Shown piece by piece: positions 10,540 through 19,541 of a DNA stretch of 64,000 nt. The position numbers and the translations under genes are program-made. The stretch is from Maridesulfovibrio salexigens DSM 2638 (GTDB lineage: Bacteria > Desulfobacterota > Desulfovibrionia > Desulfovibrionales > Desulfovibrionaceae): the NCBI RefSeq assembly GCF_000023445.1, contig NC_012881.1:749501-813500 (forward strand). Direction: 5' to 3'. The notes below the pieces were generated by a model. The model ran no database searches. It was given only the letters and a program-made list of their open reading frames with translations, and was not told the DNA's origin. Position 1 is the stretch's first letter. Every line of letters starts with the position of its first letter.

Positions 10540-11529
10540 TTACCCGTCTTCTCCGGTCCTTTCGGCTACGCGGAGTTTTGCGCTGCGGCTGCGGGTGTTG
10601 ACCTTCATCTCTTCCTCGGTGGGAAGAACTGGTTTTCTGGTCAGCACGTTCATCAGCTTAACCTTCCCGCAGGTACAGATGGGCTGCATGGGCGGGCAGT
10701 CACAGCTTTGCGACTGGGCTTTAAAGGTCTTTTTCACGATACGGTCTTCCAATGAATGGAAGGATATGATCGCGACCCTTGCGCCGGGGCTGAGCCTTTC
10801 CGGAATCCGGTCCAGAAAAGTTTTCAATTCTTCCAGTTCGGAGTTCACGGCAATGCGCAATCCCTGAAAAGTTTTTGTCGCCGGATGTGTCCGTGACAAT
10901 GCCCTGCGTTTGGCCGGGTATGCTTTTTCCACAATGGAGGCCAGCTGCAGGGTGGTGGTAATTTTTTCTTCTTCCCGTGCCGCAATGATCGCCTTGGTGA
11001 TCTTGGAGGCCAGAGGTTCTTCGCCGTACAGTTTCAAAATCCTGTTCAGGTCGGAGTATGAACCTTTGTTAACAATGGAAGAAGCCGGGGGCATTCCGCC
11101 TGCCGGGTCCATGCGCATGTCCAGCGGTCCATCCTTGATGAAGCTGAATCCGCGCTCGGCGTGGTCCAGATGCAGGGAGGAAACACCGAGATCAAGGACA
11201 ACCCCGTCAACAGTGTCCCAGCCCAGTTCATCAAGGGCTGCTTCAAACTTACTGAAAGCAAGATGGAATCTGTGCGCACGGTCGCCGAAGGGTGCTAAAC
11301 GTTCGCCTGCCAGTTCAAGGGCCTGCTCATCGCGGTCCAATCCGGCCAGTTCTGCACCTTCACCAGCGATTTTTAAAATTGCGCTGGAATGCCCGGCCAT
11401 GCCGAGGGTACCGTCAAGGTAGCGGCCTCCGGGTTTGGGAGCCAGCCATTCAATGACCTCATTCAGCAGGACGGAAGTGTGGACCTCTTCAGGTATTAAT
11501 TTCTTGCTTTCCATAATTTCCTGATCCAA
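10540..11529 (-). CDS. rsmH: 16S rRNA (cytosine-1402 N4)-methyltransferase
   Basis: RsmH (MraW) methylates N4 of C1402 in the ribosomal decoding centre. The 329-residue protein has the SAM-binding loop YLDGTLGMAGHS near residue 40. The family motifs VVLDLGVSSLHLD and GFSFIKDGPLDMRMDP follow, and the C-terminal segment ISFHSLEDRIVKKTF is intact. The ORF begins at a GTG or ATG cluster near 11529; a slightly shorter start is possible because the first residues are poorly conserved. A gap of about 120 bases separates it from mraZ, the largest within the operon. Confidence 0.95.
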   Translation of the reverse strand: MDQEIMESKKLIPEEVHTSVLLNEVIEWLAPKPGGRYLDGTLGMAGHSSAILKIAGEGAELAGLDRDEQALELAGERLAPFGDRAHRFHLAFSKFEAALDELGWDTVDGVVLDLGVSSLHLDHAERGFSFIKDGPLDMRMDPAGGMPPASSIVNKGSYSDLNRILKLYGEEPLASKITKAIIAAREEEKITTTLQLASIVEKAYPAKRRALSRTHPATKTFQGLRIAVNSELEELKTFLDRIPERLSPGARVAIISFHSLEDRIVKKTFKAQSQSCDCPPMQPICTCGKVKLMNVLTRKPVLPTEEEMKVNTRSRSAKLRVAERTGEDG

Positions 11530-11647
11530 AAACGTTTCACGGTTCAGGCCTTAACTCTGGGGGGAGCGGGGCAAACCAATGGCGGTTTTGAAAATCAAGT
11601 TTAAAAAATCAGTGACTGTGTCAGTGGGACGGAATAGCGAAAACAGG

Positions 11648-12097
11648 CTAGAACGGGAGTTCAACTCCGCATTCAGCCAGCTCATCTGAGACATCATCAA
11701 AATCCTGTTCAAGCAGGGCTTCGTATTCCCGCTTGTCCCAGATTTCAAATCTGTCGCCGACTCCGGCAAGGACCACGTCCTTGTCGAGTTTACCGCTTTT
11801 CCGCAAATAGGAAGGGATGGTGATTCGGCCTTGTTTATCAAGGCTTACTTCTTCGGAACCTGATATGATTATTCGGATGAAATTTCTGAGCTTCCGGCTG
11901 GGGCTCTTGATACTTGTGAGTTTTTCTTCAAGTATCGCCCAGTCCGGTGGTGTGAAGCCGACTATATTTCCTTCGAAAATAGTCAAGGTCACGCAGCCGT
12001 CCGGGGAGTCAGAATAAACCTGATCCCGGTACTCCGGCGTAAGCATCAGTCTGCCTTTGGCATCCATGCTTCTATGTGCATGACCTCTGAACTTCAT
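11648..12097 (-). CDS. mraZ: Transcriptional regulator / division protein MraZ
   Basis: MraZ is an AbrB-fold DNA-binding ring protein that binds its own promoter and tunes the dcw operon. The 149-residue protein has the two tandem MraZ domains, marked by DAKGRLMLTPEYR and DKQGRITIPSYLR. I place the start at the ATG at 12095-12097, giving MKFRGHAHRSMDAKGR, which matches the conserved family N-terminus. A TTG 15 bases upstream is in frame but would add non-conserved residues. It heads the operon, directly behind a 10-bp-spaced repeat array likely to be its own operator. Confidence 0.95.
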   Translation of the reverse strand: MKFRGHAHRSMDAKGRLMLTPEYRDQVYSDSPDGCVTLTIFEGNIVGFTPPDWAILEEKLTSIKSPSRKLRNFIRIIISGSEEVSLDKQGRITIPSYLRKSGKLDKDVVLAGVGDRFEIWDKREYEALLEQDFDDVSDELAECGVELPF

Positions 12098-12103
12098 TTT
12101 TCT

Positions 12104-12150
12104 ACCACTCAATCACACAGATTTACCACCAATTCCCCCCGTCTCACCAC
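12104..12150 (-). promoter_or_regulatory. Candidate MraZ operator (10-bp-period repeats)
   Basis: Upstream of mraZ, five C/A-rich blocks on the plus strand (CCAC, CACAC, CCACC, CCCCCC, CACCAC) recur with a period of about 10 bp between 12105 and 12150. Read on the mraZ strand they are G-rich blocks such as GGTGG and GAGTGG. Known MraZ boxes are short TGGGN-type direct repeats separated by 5 bases, so one protein subunit can contact each helical turn. The match to spacing is good and to the exact word is partial. Confidence 0.5.
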
Positions 12151-12201
12151 CTGTGTGTGAAAATGGGGAAAAAGTCAAGACCCCCTTCTAAAATAAAAGG
12201 G

Positions 12202-12222
12202 TTGAAAACAAGCTGTTTTCAA
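12202..12222. promoter_or_regulatory. Perfect 9-bp inverted repeat in the mraZ upstream region
   Basis: The arms TTGAAAACA and TGTTTTCAA are exact inverted copies separated by AGC. The site lies about 105 bp upstream of the mraZ start and about 310 bp upstream of the divergent HD-GYP gene. It has no T-run, so it fits a dimeric repressor or activator operator better than a terminator. The remainder of the 12098-12532 gap is AT-rich, with a TATAAT at 12487-12492 that may serve the HD-GYP gene but lacks a well-spaced -35. Confidence 0.4.
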
Positions 12223-12532
12223 TGCTTGAAGGGGATTTTTGTACTTCTAAAAGCTTATATATACGGACCTTAGAAAGAATTAAGAAATGGAGAAAAAAAG
12301 TTTACATTTTTTTTAAAAATAATAGATAAAAATTGGAACATGTCGGACACAGACTTCACGAATATGGATATGAGTGCTATAGGGCAGTTGAAAACTAAGA
12401 TTTAAACGATTTTTTACAGCTAGAGTCCGGTTGGGCTTAGTCTTGAGTGGTAATCTTGGATTTTTTTCTGACCGCAAGATGCTAAATATAATTGTTTCAG
12501 TCGTTTATAAGTGATGAGGGTAAGGTTCAAAT

Positions 12533-13543
12533 ATGAGTGCAAGTAGAATGGATGTTCCCGAGGGTTTAAACGAGGAATATTACCAGATCAGCCCCGATAT
12601 TCTTCAGAGCTTCAACAAATTCAGACCGCCTTTAGATATATTTATGTTCATGGAAGATGTGGGGCGTATCGCGCCATATTACAAGGTGGGCGGACGGCTC
12701 AGCAAAGAACAGATTGAGCAACTGGCCGGACTGGTAAAAGATGGCTTTATCTTTGTTTCACGTAAAGATCATCCTGTTTATGTAAAGCACATAGCCTATC
12801 AGCTGGACCTCGTGCTCATCGACCGTAACCTCAAGGAAAGTGAGATTGCGGATATTTTCATCGAAGCGCTGACCATGCGTATGAATGAGTTTCTGGATCA
12901 GCCTGTTGCGGCTGTTACCGATAAGCTCTGGGCTGACCTGATGGTCCTCACTGAATATCTGTGGAATGACCCTTACCGGATCAAGGCTCTCGCCAAAAGA
13001 CTGCACAAAGAACACACCCTTGCCCAGCACAGCGTAAATTGTGGTGTACTGGCGCTTGCTATTTTTATCCGCATGAAGGGTAAGAATTTTTCCAGTGGTG
13101 ATATCAGTCGAAACCATTTTGACAGACTAACCGCCGGTTTTTTTCTGCATGATCTGGGTATGAGTAAGATCCCTCTGTTTATCCGCGAAAAGCCTAAACC
13201 GTTGACTACGGATGAGCGCCAGAAAGTGGATAAGCATCCCATGCTCGGCTATGAAATGCTTACCAAGCTTGACCTGAAGTACAAGGAAATAGAGGCTTGC
13301 GTTATCGAGCATCACGAAAAGCTTAATGGTAAAGGATACCCTCAGAAGAAATCAGGGCGTGATATCAGTCAGCTGGGCCGTATTATCGCTGCAGTTGACT
13401 CATATTGCGCCATGATTACCAAGCGTCCTTTTGCCGAAGCTATTGATGCGCAGAAAGCTGCGGCGATGATTTCACAGGACAAGGCTTACGATCCGGAAGT
13501 GACCAAGAATATTCAAGCTTGGGCCATGACTTTGAAGAAATAG
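12533..13543 (+). CDS. HD-GYP domain protein, probable cyclic-di-GMP phosphodiesterase
   Basis: The C-terminal half is an HD-GYP metal hydrolase, a family that linearises cyclic di-GMP. Visible motifs are an early His (H166 in HTLAQHSVNCG), FFLHDLGMSKIP with the HD pair at 206-207, HHE at 260-262 and the GYP triad at 268-270 in NGKGYPQ. Residues 1-140 form an N-terminal region of unknown family that probably senses or localises. No membrane segment is seen, so it is cytosolic. It stands alone on the plus strand and is closed by a strong terminator. Activity is inferred from intact HD and GYP residues. Confidence 0.85.
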   Translation: MSASRMDVPEGLNEEYYQISPDILQSFNKFRPPLDIFMFMEDVGRIAPYYKVGGRLSKEQIEQLAGLVKDGFIFVSRKDHPVYVKHIAYQLDLVLIDRNLKESEIADIFIEALTMRMNEFLDQPVAAVTDKLWADLMVLTEYLWNDPYRIKALAKRLHKEHTLAQHSVNCGVLALAIFIRMKGKNFSSGDISRNHFDRLTAGFFLHDLGMSKIPLFIREKPKPLTTDERQKVDKHPMLGYEMLTKLDLKYKEIEACVIEHHEKLNGKGYPQKKSGRDISQLGRIIAAVDSYCAMITKRPFAEAIDAQKAAAMISQDKAYDPEVTKNIQAWAMTLKK

Positions 13544-13563
13544 ATTTGGTTCCTGAAAAAAAT

Positions 13564-13603
13564 AACGGCCCTGTTTTCATCATGAAAACAGGGCCGTTTT
13601 TAT
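13564..13603 (+). terminator. Rho-independent terminator of the HD-GYP gene
   Basis: A perfect 17-bp inverted repeat (AACGGCCCTGTTTTCAT and its complement) with a single-base loop is followed by TTTTTAT. It starts 20 bases after the HD-GYP stop codon. Confidence 0.93.
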
Positions 13604-13692
13604 AGCAAATTATTTGATAGTAGCTAGTGACGAAGCCAAGCTATATATTTCTTTGGACCTCGCAGAGGCCGTCGGCAGACCAGCCGGAGGCA

Positions 13693-14178
13693 TTAAAACT
13701 GCTGAACCAGATCGCGAGTAACTTCGCGATAAACATCACTTAGCAGCACCACGCCGATGATGTTTCCGCCTTCCTGCACCAGCGCCCAGGTTCTTTTCTT
13801 TTTACGAAAGATTTCAAGTACTACCAGCATGGGGTCGGTCGGTTTAAGGATGACAACATCTTCTTCGATATGATTATCAAGCGATGCGGAGCAGCAGGCT
13901 GTCCCGGCGCGTTTGAATGCCCTGTCCCAATCCGCTTCTTCAGTCAGGGTCAGGTCTTCATCTTTAAGAACCATGTCTTCCACTGCCTTGAGCAAGGTCC
14001 AGATGGAAACAACACCCCGCAGGGAACCGTTTTTCTTTTTTACCACCACAATATGATTGTCCGGCATCTCTTTCATACTGTCCCGGAGAGAACGTACTGC
14101 CTCAGCAAGGCTTGCAGAGTCTTCAATAGTGGAAAATTCTTCATTCATTATGTCCCAAGCTCTTTTTCTCAGCAGCAT
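13693..14178 (-). CDS. CBS-domain pair protein
   Basis: This 161-residue soluble protein is essentially two CBS motifs (roughly residues 10-70 and 95-158), a module that binds AMP, ATP or SAM and usually regulates a partner. The hallmarks are the MNEEFSTIEDSASLAEAVRSL entry helix, the LRGVVSIWTLL strand-helix, and the second copy with VVILKPTDPMLVVLEIF and IIGVVLLSDVYREV. A clear AGGAG precedes the ATG by 6 bases. It carries no catalytic domain, so it is a stand-alone regulator. Its target is unknown; the neighbouring HD hydrolase gene on the same strand is the nearest candidate. Confidence 0.8.
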   Translation of the reverse strand: MLLRKRAWDIMNEEFSTIEDSASLAEAVRSLRDSMKEMPDNHIVVVKKKNGSLRGVVSIWTLLKAVEDMVLKDEDLTLTEEADWDRAFKRAGTACCSASLDNHIEEDVVILKPTDPMLVVLEIFRKKKRTWALVQEGGNIIGVVLLSDVYREVTRDLVQQF

Positions 14179-14301
14179 CTATTTCTCCTTTTTGATCAGT
14201 CCTGTAGTTACCGGTCAGACGTTTGATTCTTTTGAATTTGTCAGCAAACGTTAATTCTTCACAGTAGTTAAACCATATTTCGCCCATTCATGCAAAATGG
14301 A

Positions 14302-15546
14302 TTATTCAAAGTCAGCCAGCAGCGGTCCCACGTGAATCCCGGCTACTACCGGATTTTCCATGTAGCTCTGACTTATGCGCCAGTATGCCTGATGCAGGTG
14401 CGGGGAAGTAATTCCGTTTTGCAGTGCATTGTATGCTTCCATGAAAGCAGCCAGATGGTCGCAGAGCTTAAGCAGCTCTCCGTCCTTTGGGTCGTAGGAA
14501 TCATCATTGTAGCGGGCATCAAGTTCTTCTGTGCTGATTTTTTTTGCAAAACCGCCGATAAGTGCTGCCGCATCGAATTCAGACCCTGTTTCCACTCCAA
14601 GAAAATAGCCTAGCCTGGCTGCTATCTGATCGTAACCGTTTTCTTTCAGCGGAGCCATGATCCGTCTTTCCATCTCCTGCTCTTCGTATTCCCTGATTAG
14701 TTCGCCAATGGTGGGATCTGATTTTTTTACCGGGGAGATAATGTCCCGGGTCAGCAATTCCGGCATATCGTGAAAAAGACCGGTAAAGAAATTGTTTTGC
14801 CGTCTGGCGGGGCAGGCTCCTTTTTCCAAGCTGAAAAACCATGCGAACGTGGCGACAATGAAGACGTGTCCGAGAACTGATGTTTCTGGGACACGCGGGG
14901 TCTGGGACCAGCGGGTCTGGAAGCGTAGCCGTCCGCAGAGGTCGGCAAACCTGCCCAGCGGTGTTGTTTCGGAATGGAGGAGTTCGTTTACTCCATCGAG
15001 GCCGGAATATGCTTTCAGGCGGTCAATGAAGCTTTGTTCGATTCCAACCAGTTCATCATCCATCTGGTTGAGGTGCTTGAGCAGCTTGAACTCGGAATAG
15101 CTGGCGTACATGTGTGAGGCATCAAGAATCTGGCGTGAAAGGGAATTTTCATCGGGATTGAGGTGGTAATCGGTGAGTCGATCCCAGAAATCCTTTCCAA
15201 GGGGCATTAGTCTGGGCCTGAGCTGCTTGAGAACCCATTTGGAAAGCTTTTGGTAATGTTCAGGATTCTCTTTGATCCGGTAAAAGACCGGAGGTTTGAT
15301 GTCGGTAATGACCATGCGGAAGAGGTATTCAAAGATGCCCCCTTCTACGATTTCATTACCCAGCCTGATTTTCTCCCGAGGTTCGAGTTTCTCTCCGTTA
15401 AGGACAAAGAGAATCCATGCGGCGATCATCTTATGGGCCTGCTTGTCCACCTCGACCATTTCCATGGGGCGGAGTTTGTCATTCCACCTTTTCATGAATG
15501 AACCGGAAAAAATCAGTTGGAGCAGGCTTTTGCGGATTATTGGCAT
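14302..15546 (-). CDS. HD-domain phosphohydrolase (YfbR/HD_3-like)
   Basis: The 414-residue soluble protein contains an HD-superfamily core in its second half. The motifs are SVLGHVFIVATFAW with the first metal His, NNFFTGLFHDMPELLTRDI with the HD pair, and a late LKLCDHLAAFMEAY with the last Asp. This pattern (HDxxE, then T-R-D) resembles the YfbR-type 5'-nucleotidase group rather than HD-GYP. The N-terminal 190 residues are not recognised. It lies 58 bases downstream of the adenylate cyclase gene on the same strand and may be cotranscribed. The substrate is unknown; a nucleotide monophosphate is a reasonable guess. Confidence 0.7.
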   Translation of the reverse strand: MPIIRKSLLQLIFSGSFMKRWNDKLRPMEMVEVDKQAHKMIAAWILFVLNGEKLEPREKIRLGNEIVEGGIFEYLFRMVITDIKPPVFYRIKENPEHYQKLSKWVLKQLRPRLMPLGKDFWDRLTDYHLNPDENSLSRQILDASHMYASYSEFKLLKHLNQMDDELVGIEQSFIDRLKAYSGLDGVNELLHSETTPLGRFADLCGRLRFQTRWSQTPRVPETSVLGHVFIVATFAWFFSLEKGACPARRQNNFFTGLFHDMPELLTRDIISPVKKSDPTIGELIREYEEQEMERRIMAPLKENGYDQIAARLGYFLGVETGSEFDAAALIGGFAKKISTEELDARYNDDSYDPKDGELLKLCDHLAAFMEAYNALQNGITSPHLHQAYWRISQSYMENPVVAGIHVGPLLADFE

Positions 15547-15603
15547 TGGAGCTTTCCCTTAATCTGTAATTTTATCCGGTGTGGTGGCGGAAGTTATATG
15601 CCT

Positions 15604-18600
15604 CTAATTAACCGGAATTTTTAGATACGGACATTCTGCATTCTGTGGAACAAACTGGTTCAGCTGAATATCACCATCGCAAAGAGTTCCCAATTCTTCC
15701 TTGAGGTATTGCTCCGGGGTTTCAACCAGCTTCATATTTATTTTGAGCGGTTTGCAAAATACCTCACCCCAGTTGGTGCTGTATACCAGATGAACTTCCT
15801 GAACTTTTTTACTTTCAGGAGGAACGCACAGGTTAACGATAAAGAAGCCTTTTGTCAGGCGTTCCGTATTGAGGGTTTCTTCAATGGGTACGTTGAAAGT
15901 CTTCTTGGGCGGGAAAAAGCGCATCAGCTCGCTGAATAATTTTTTGATTTCACGCTCCCGCAACGGCCCGGAACTAATGTCTGTCTTGATTTGCATTTCC
16001 TGATTATACAGGCCGTTCAAGGCCAGCCAGACCAGCATAAAGTTGAGGTCCGGCCCTGATTCAATGCGGGTCAGGATATTTCTTGCGCCGGATTCATCTG
16101 GATATTCCCCGTGAATATTCCAGATTTTTCCATCCTCGGTGCGCGAAATATTGATGGAATTGAAAAAATGGGTTCTGGGACCGGGCAGGGACAGGCGCAG
16201 GATTTTGTTTGTACGCTTTGCGAATGCTGAAAAAATGATTCTGCCCAAGCGGGTCAGGTCTTCCGGGGTGATGGAGACTCCGGGGAATTTGTCCTGCTCG
16301 CCGCGGACCTTCATATAGGTGTTGACCATAAACTGGTTAACTCGCCTGCCCAGTTCAGCCACGGAACCGAAATCAGAGAGATCCTTGAAGTTCTCAAAAG
16401 CTCCGGTCTCTTCTCCTGAAAGCTTCATGGTAAAATCTATTAATTCAATTTCTTCAGCTCTGCTCGGAGTGGAGAGAATTTCCTTTTCACTGACAAGACC
16501 GCATTTTAAGCGCAGGGCCATAGCAGTCAGCCAGATGTATTCATCTTTTTCGTTAGCACGGTAAAAGTTTGCGAGATCCTGATAGAGCCGCATATAGGGA
16601 TCAACCCGCCTGATTCTGCGTTTGCCGCTGATAATGTTTTTCTTAAGTTTTTCGCAAAGCAGGGAGTATTTGCTGTCCGAAGTGTATAGTTCAAGCAGGC
16701 CGAATTTCATGATCGATTTAAAAGGACTTTTGATTCCTTTAACGATCTGCCAGAGGGAGGCGCCGAAGAATTCCTCAACAGGAATGTTGGGGATATTGCC
16801 GAGGTCCACGCAAAAGTTTTTGCCTTTAAGTAAAGCGACTTTCTTTTTTGTGTCAGCATATGCCTTTTCTGCGGCTTCGGGCGGTGTGAACCACCATAGA
16901 GGCGGCTTACCCGCCAGCAGCACTGCTGTGCGGTAAAATTCTTCTTTGAGTATGGCGCTCTGTGCAGAACCGGAGCTTTCTTCATCGCTCAATCCAAAAA
17001 GGTTATCACGGATTTCGCGGGTATCCATGATGAAAAAATGAATTTCAAGGCCAAATTCATTCATGGCCCATTTTTCAATGGCTTGTAATTTAACGCCTAA
17101 ATTCTGTCTGCTTTCAGCTGATCGTCCGGTAAAATTACAGCATACCCAGCAATCAAGGTCGGAGTCCGGGGTCTGAGCGATTGTCCCGGTACTGCCGATG
17201 GACATGAAAGCTTCTATGGGAGTGGATGATTCCTTACTTATTTCATATTTTATATCCGGGAAAAACTCATCCAGCAGTTTGATTACCTGTGGAGAAAGCG
17301 CGTAGTTACAAACCCTTGAACTCATGGTTTGAGGGTCCAGTCCGGACTTGATTTCAAACACATTTGTGTGCAGCAGGGCGGGGATTATTTTCAGCAACTT
17401 TCTACTCTTGCTGTCCAGTTTGGATTGAGCCCAGTCCAGCCTTCTGCTGTTATTCTCGGCAAAGCAGGCATGGCAGTGCTCAATATCCTTGAGTGCATAC
17501 CAGCGCTTGATGGCTTTATGCAGAACACCCCGTCCATATTCATTGATATCTCCAAAACCGGTTGACCTTTTTTTATGCCTTTCCCTGTTGCTAAGCTTTG
17601 CTGCAAATGTGCGCTGCATTGCTTTAAGCATTTCCGGTAAATCGGATTTTACGTTGCTTGCGCGGCAACGTCCGGTATTGCACTGCGTAAAGTGTGAACA
17701 GTTTACGTTTGAATCTTTGAAGAGTGTTGTTTCAAAGTTGGAGAAAGCGAAGTCACATCCTTTGATATCCACTTTGTAAAAGAAAGCTTCGCGCAGGTCG
17801 CAGGTTTGGAAGGTTGTTCCACTGAAACGTGTCCGGCAGAAATAAGTTCCCGGAGCGGCAACAGCATTGAATTTGCAGTTTTTGAAATTACTAAGAAAAG
17901 TAACTGCGGAATCCAAGTGGGAGGTGTTGAAATTGCAGGCTTCCAATTGGCAGTCATAAAATATTGACTCATCGAGGGAGCAACTGTTGAAATCACAATT
18001 CTCGAATTCTGATTCCAGAAAAGTTGTATTGCTGAAAGTGCAGCCTTCGAAAGTGCAGTTTTTAAAGATGCATTCTTCCAGAAATGATTCTTTGAATTCG
18101 CAGGCTGAAAATATGGAATTCTGAATGGTTATTCCGCGGGAGAGACTTTTCCATTTATTTAGTTTGTGCAGCCGTTGGTTGGTAATCTGTCCATCGGTGT
18201 GTATGTCGGGCATGCTATCGGACTGGGCAACTGCCTTGCCGAAAATACGTTTAAATCCGGTCTGTTCCTGCTCTTTGTTCTCAATGTTCAGTACAATGGG
18301 GCCACCCTGTTTGATGAAATCCACGCCCGGGACTTTCTTTCCTTTCGGCATTTCAGGACGAGTCGGTTCGCTAAGGCTGTCGATTTCCATAATGCCGGCC
18401 AGTACCGGCTTGAGGCTGTTTTTCTTTTTGCTGCGCGATATTTTCAGGACATTATTTAAAATGTTGCCGAAGCACTGCGGGTCTTCCTCACTGATAGTTG
18501 AATAAAGCACAGCCAGTACCGGAGTATGGTAACCGGCTGAAATTTCGTTCATGAAGCGGGCTAAATTTTCGCTGTTGAGCAGAGGGACCCTGTTGATCAG

Positions 18601-19524
18601 TTCCGCACGGAGTTTGGGAGCTTCATTGAAAATCTGGGCGAAAATCCTTCCCCTGCGGCTGCCGCCGAATTTGGTGATAATATCCATAGCTGCCTTGGCG
18701 AGTGGCAGAGAAGGGGATTGTGCCAGAGGTATAATTTCTTTTAACAGTTCGTCGTCAATCTCATCGGCAAGCCTTTCAACCGCACGGAGCACCTTTTCCA
18801 TTATGATAGGGTCCATGGTTTTCAGATGGAATGAAATATCCGTGACCATTTCCCCGTCCGGGTATGGGGGCATGCTTTCCGCACAGAGTGAGATTTCCTC
18901 AAGGCTTTCCGGTTCACGCAGGTGTCGGCGGCATTCTTTCCCGTAATTCCCGGAAATAAATTTTGACAGTGATTTGAATGTCAGCTGACCTTTGCGGGTT
19001 CCATTTTTGTTGAAGAAATCAAGACTATTATGCAGGTCTAATTTCCGGGCATGTTCGATGATGGATTCAGCAAACTTTATTCTTTCCGGAACATCGTCAT
19101 CATGAATGGCCAGCATGCGGTCAGCAACTCCGATGGCGGTGCTGACCGGCTGTCTGGAAAACCAGCTTTTCACCTTGGAAAATGGAAGCAGTCGATTGCA
19201 GATGAGAGATGCTGCGAGATTCCTACCGCACGGTCCCATCTGGGCAAGGTAATCGAGACAGATATCCTCGGTAGTGTCCTCAGGGACCGGAGCATATGAG
19301 ATCTTACCGCTTTGCTCTGCTTCCAGTTCAATGGCTTTCAGGCCGAGACCGTAAAACAACATGGCGTATTTTGCAGACTCTATTGCGTCCGGGGAAGTCT
19401 GCTCTCTGTTGAATTTGCCTTCTATTTTATAGCGCAAATCCGCAAGCTGACGCTCTTCCGGGGGATAGAGATTCAGCCTGCGCAATTCCCCGAGCAGGGT
19501 ATCATGTGTTTCTGTCTCAGCCAT
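15604..19524 (-). CDS. Class I adenylate cyclase with N-terminal helical repeats and internal pentapeptide repeats
   Basis: The C-terminal half (about residues 640-1300) resembles enterobacterial CyaA. It has IEHCHACFAENNSRRLDWAQ and, near residues 772-793, SIGSTGTIAQTPDSDLDCWV, the GSxx...DxD nucleotidyltransferase loop that binds ATP and magnesium. Preceding it (about 460-625) is a long run of A(N/D)LXX-like pentapeptides rich in C, F and N (CIFKNCTFEGCTF, CDFNSCSLDESIF), expected to form a right-handed beta helix. Residues 1-430 look helical, with HEAT-like leucine periodicity. No membrane segment is seen. E. coli CyaA has its catalytic part at the N-terminus, so the 640-residue front end here is unlike the classical enzyme. 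cAMP production is inferred from the intact motif. Confidence 0.8.
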   Translation of the reverse strand: MAETETHDTLLGELRRLNLYPPEERQLADLRYKIEGKFNREQTSPDAIESAKYAMLFYGLGLKAIELEAEQSGKISYAPVPEDTTEDICLDYLAQMGPCGRNLAASLICNRLLPFSKVKSWFSRQPVSTAIGVADRMLAIHDDDVPERIKFAESIIEHARKLDLHNSLDFFNKNGTRKGQLTFKSLSKFISGNYGKECRRHLREPESLEEISLCAESMPPYPDGEMVTDISFHLKTMDPIIMEKVLRAVERLADEIDDELLKEIIPLAQSPSLPLAKAAMDIITKFGGSRRGRIFAQIFNEAPKLRAELINRVPLLNSENLARFMNEISAGYHTPVLAVLYSTISEEDPQCFGNILNNVLKISRSKKKNSLKPVLAGIMEIDSLSEPTRPEMPKGKKVPGVDFIKQGGPIVLNIENKEQEQTGFKRIFGKAVAQSDSMPDIHTDGQITNQRLHKLNKWKSLSRGITIQNSIFSACEFKESFLEECIFKNCTFEGCTFSNTTFLESEFENCDFNSCSLDESIFYDCQLEACNFNTSHLDSAVTFLSNFKNCKFNAVAAPGTYFCRTRFSGTTFQTCDLREAFFYKVDIKGCDFAFSNFETTLFKDSNVNCSHFTQCNTGRCRASNVKSDLPEMLKAMQRTFAAKLSNRERHKKRSTGFGDINEYGRGVLHKAIKRWYALKDIEHCHACFAENNSRRLDWAQSKLDSKSRKLLKIIPALLHTNVFEIKSGLDPQTMSSRVCNYALSPQVIKLLDEFFPDIKYEISKESSTPIEAFMSIGSTGTIAQTPDSDLDCWVCCNFTGRSAESRQNLGVKLQAIEKWAMNEFGLEIHFFIMDTREIRDNLFGLSDEESSGSAQSAILKEEFYRTAVLLAGKPPLWWFTPPEAAEKAYADTKKKVALLKGKNFCVDLGNIPNIPVEEFFGASLWQIVKGIKSPFKSIMKFGLLELYTSDSKYSLLCEKLKKNIISGKRRIRRVDPYMRLYQDLANFYRANEKDEYIWLTAMALRLKCGLVSEKEILSTPSRAEEIELIDFTMKLSGEETGAFENFKDLSDFGSVAELGRRVNQFMVNTYMKVRGEQDKFPGVSITPEDLTRLGRIIFSAFAKRTNKILRLSLPGPRTHFFNSINISRTEDGKIWNIHGEYPDESGARNILTRIESGPDLNFMLVWLALNGLYNQEMQIKTDISSGPLREREIKKLFSELMRFFPPKKTFNVPIEETLNTERLTKGFFIVNLCVPPESKKVQEVHLVYSTNWGEVFCKPLKINMKLVETPEQYLKEELGTLCDGDIQLNQFVPQNAECPYLKIPVN

Positions 19525-19541
19525 AAAATATCCTGACCTGT

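Noticed and set aside
13630-13695. Possible fourth, degenerate copy of the hairpin repeat (GACGAAGCC ... CCAGCCGGAGGC)
   Set aside because: The lead and tag look similar but the central hairpin is missing, so I could not support it as a family member.
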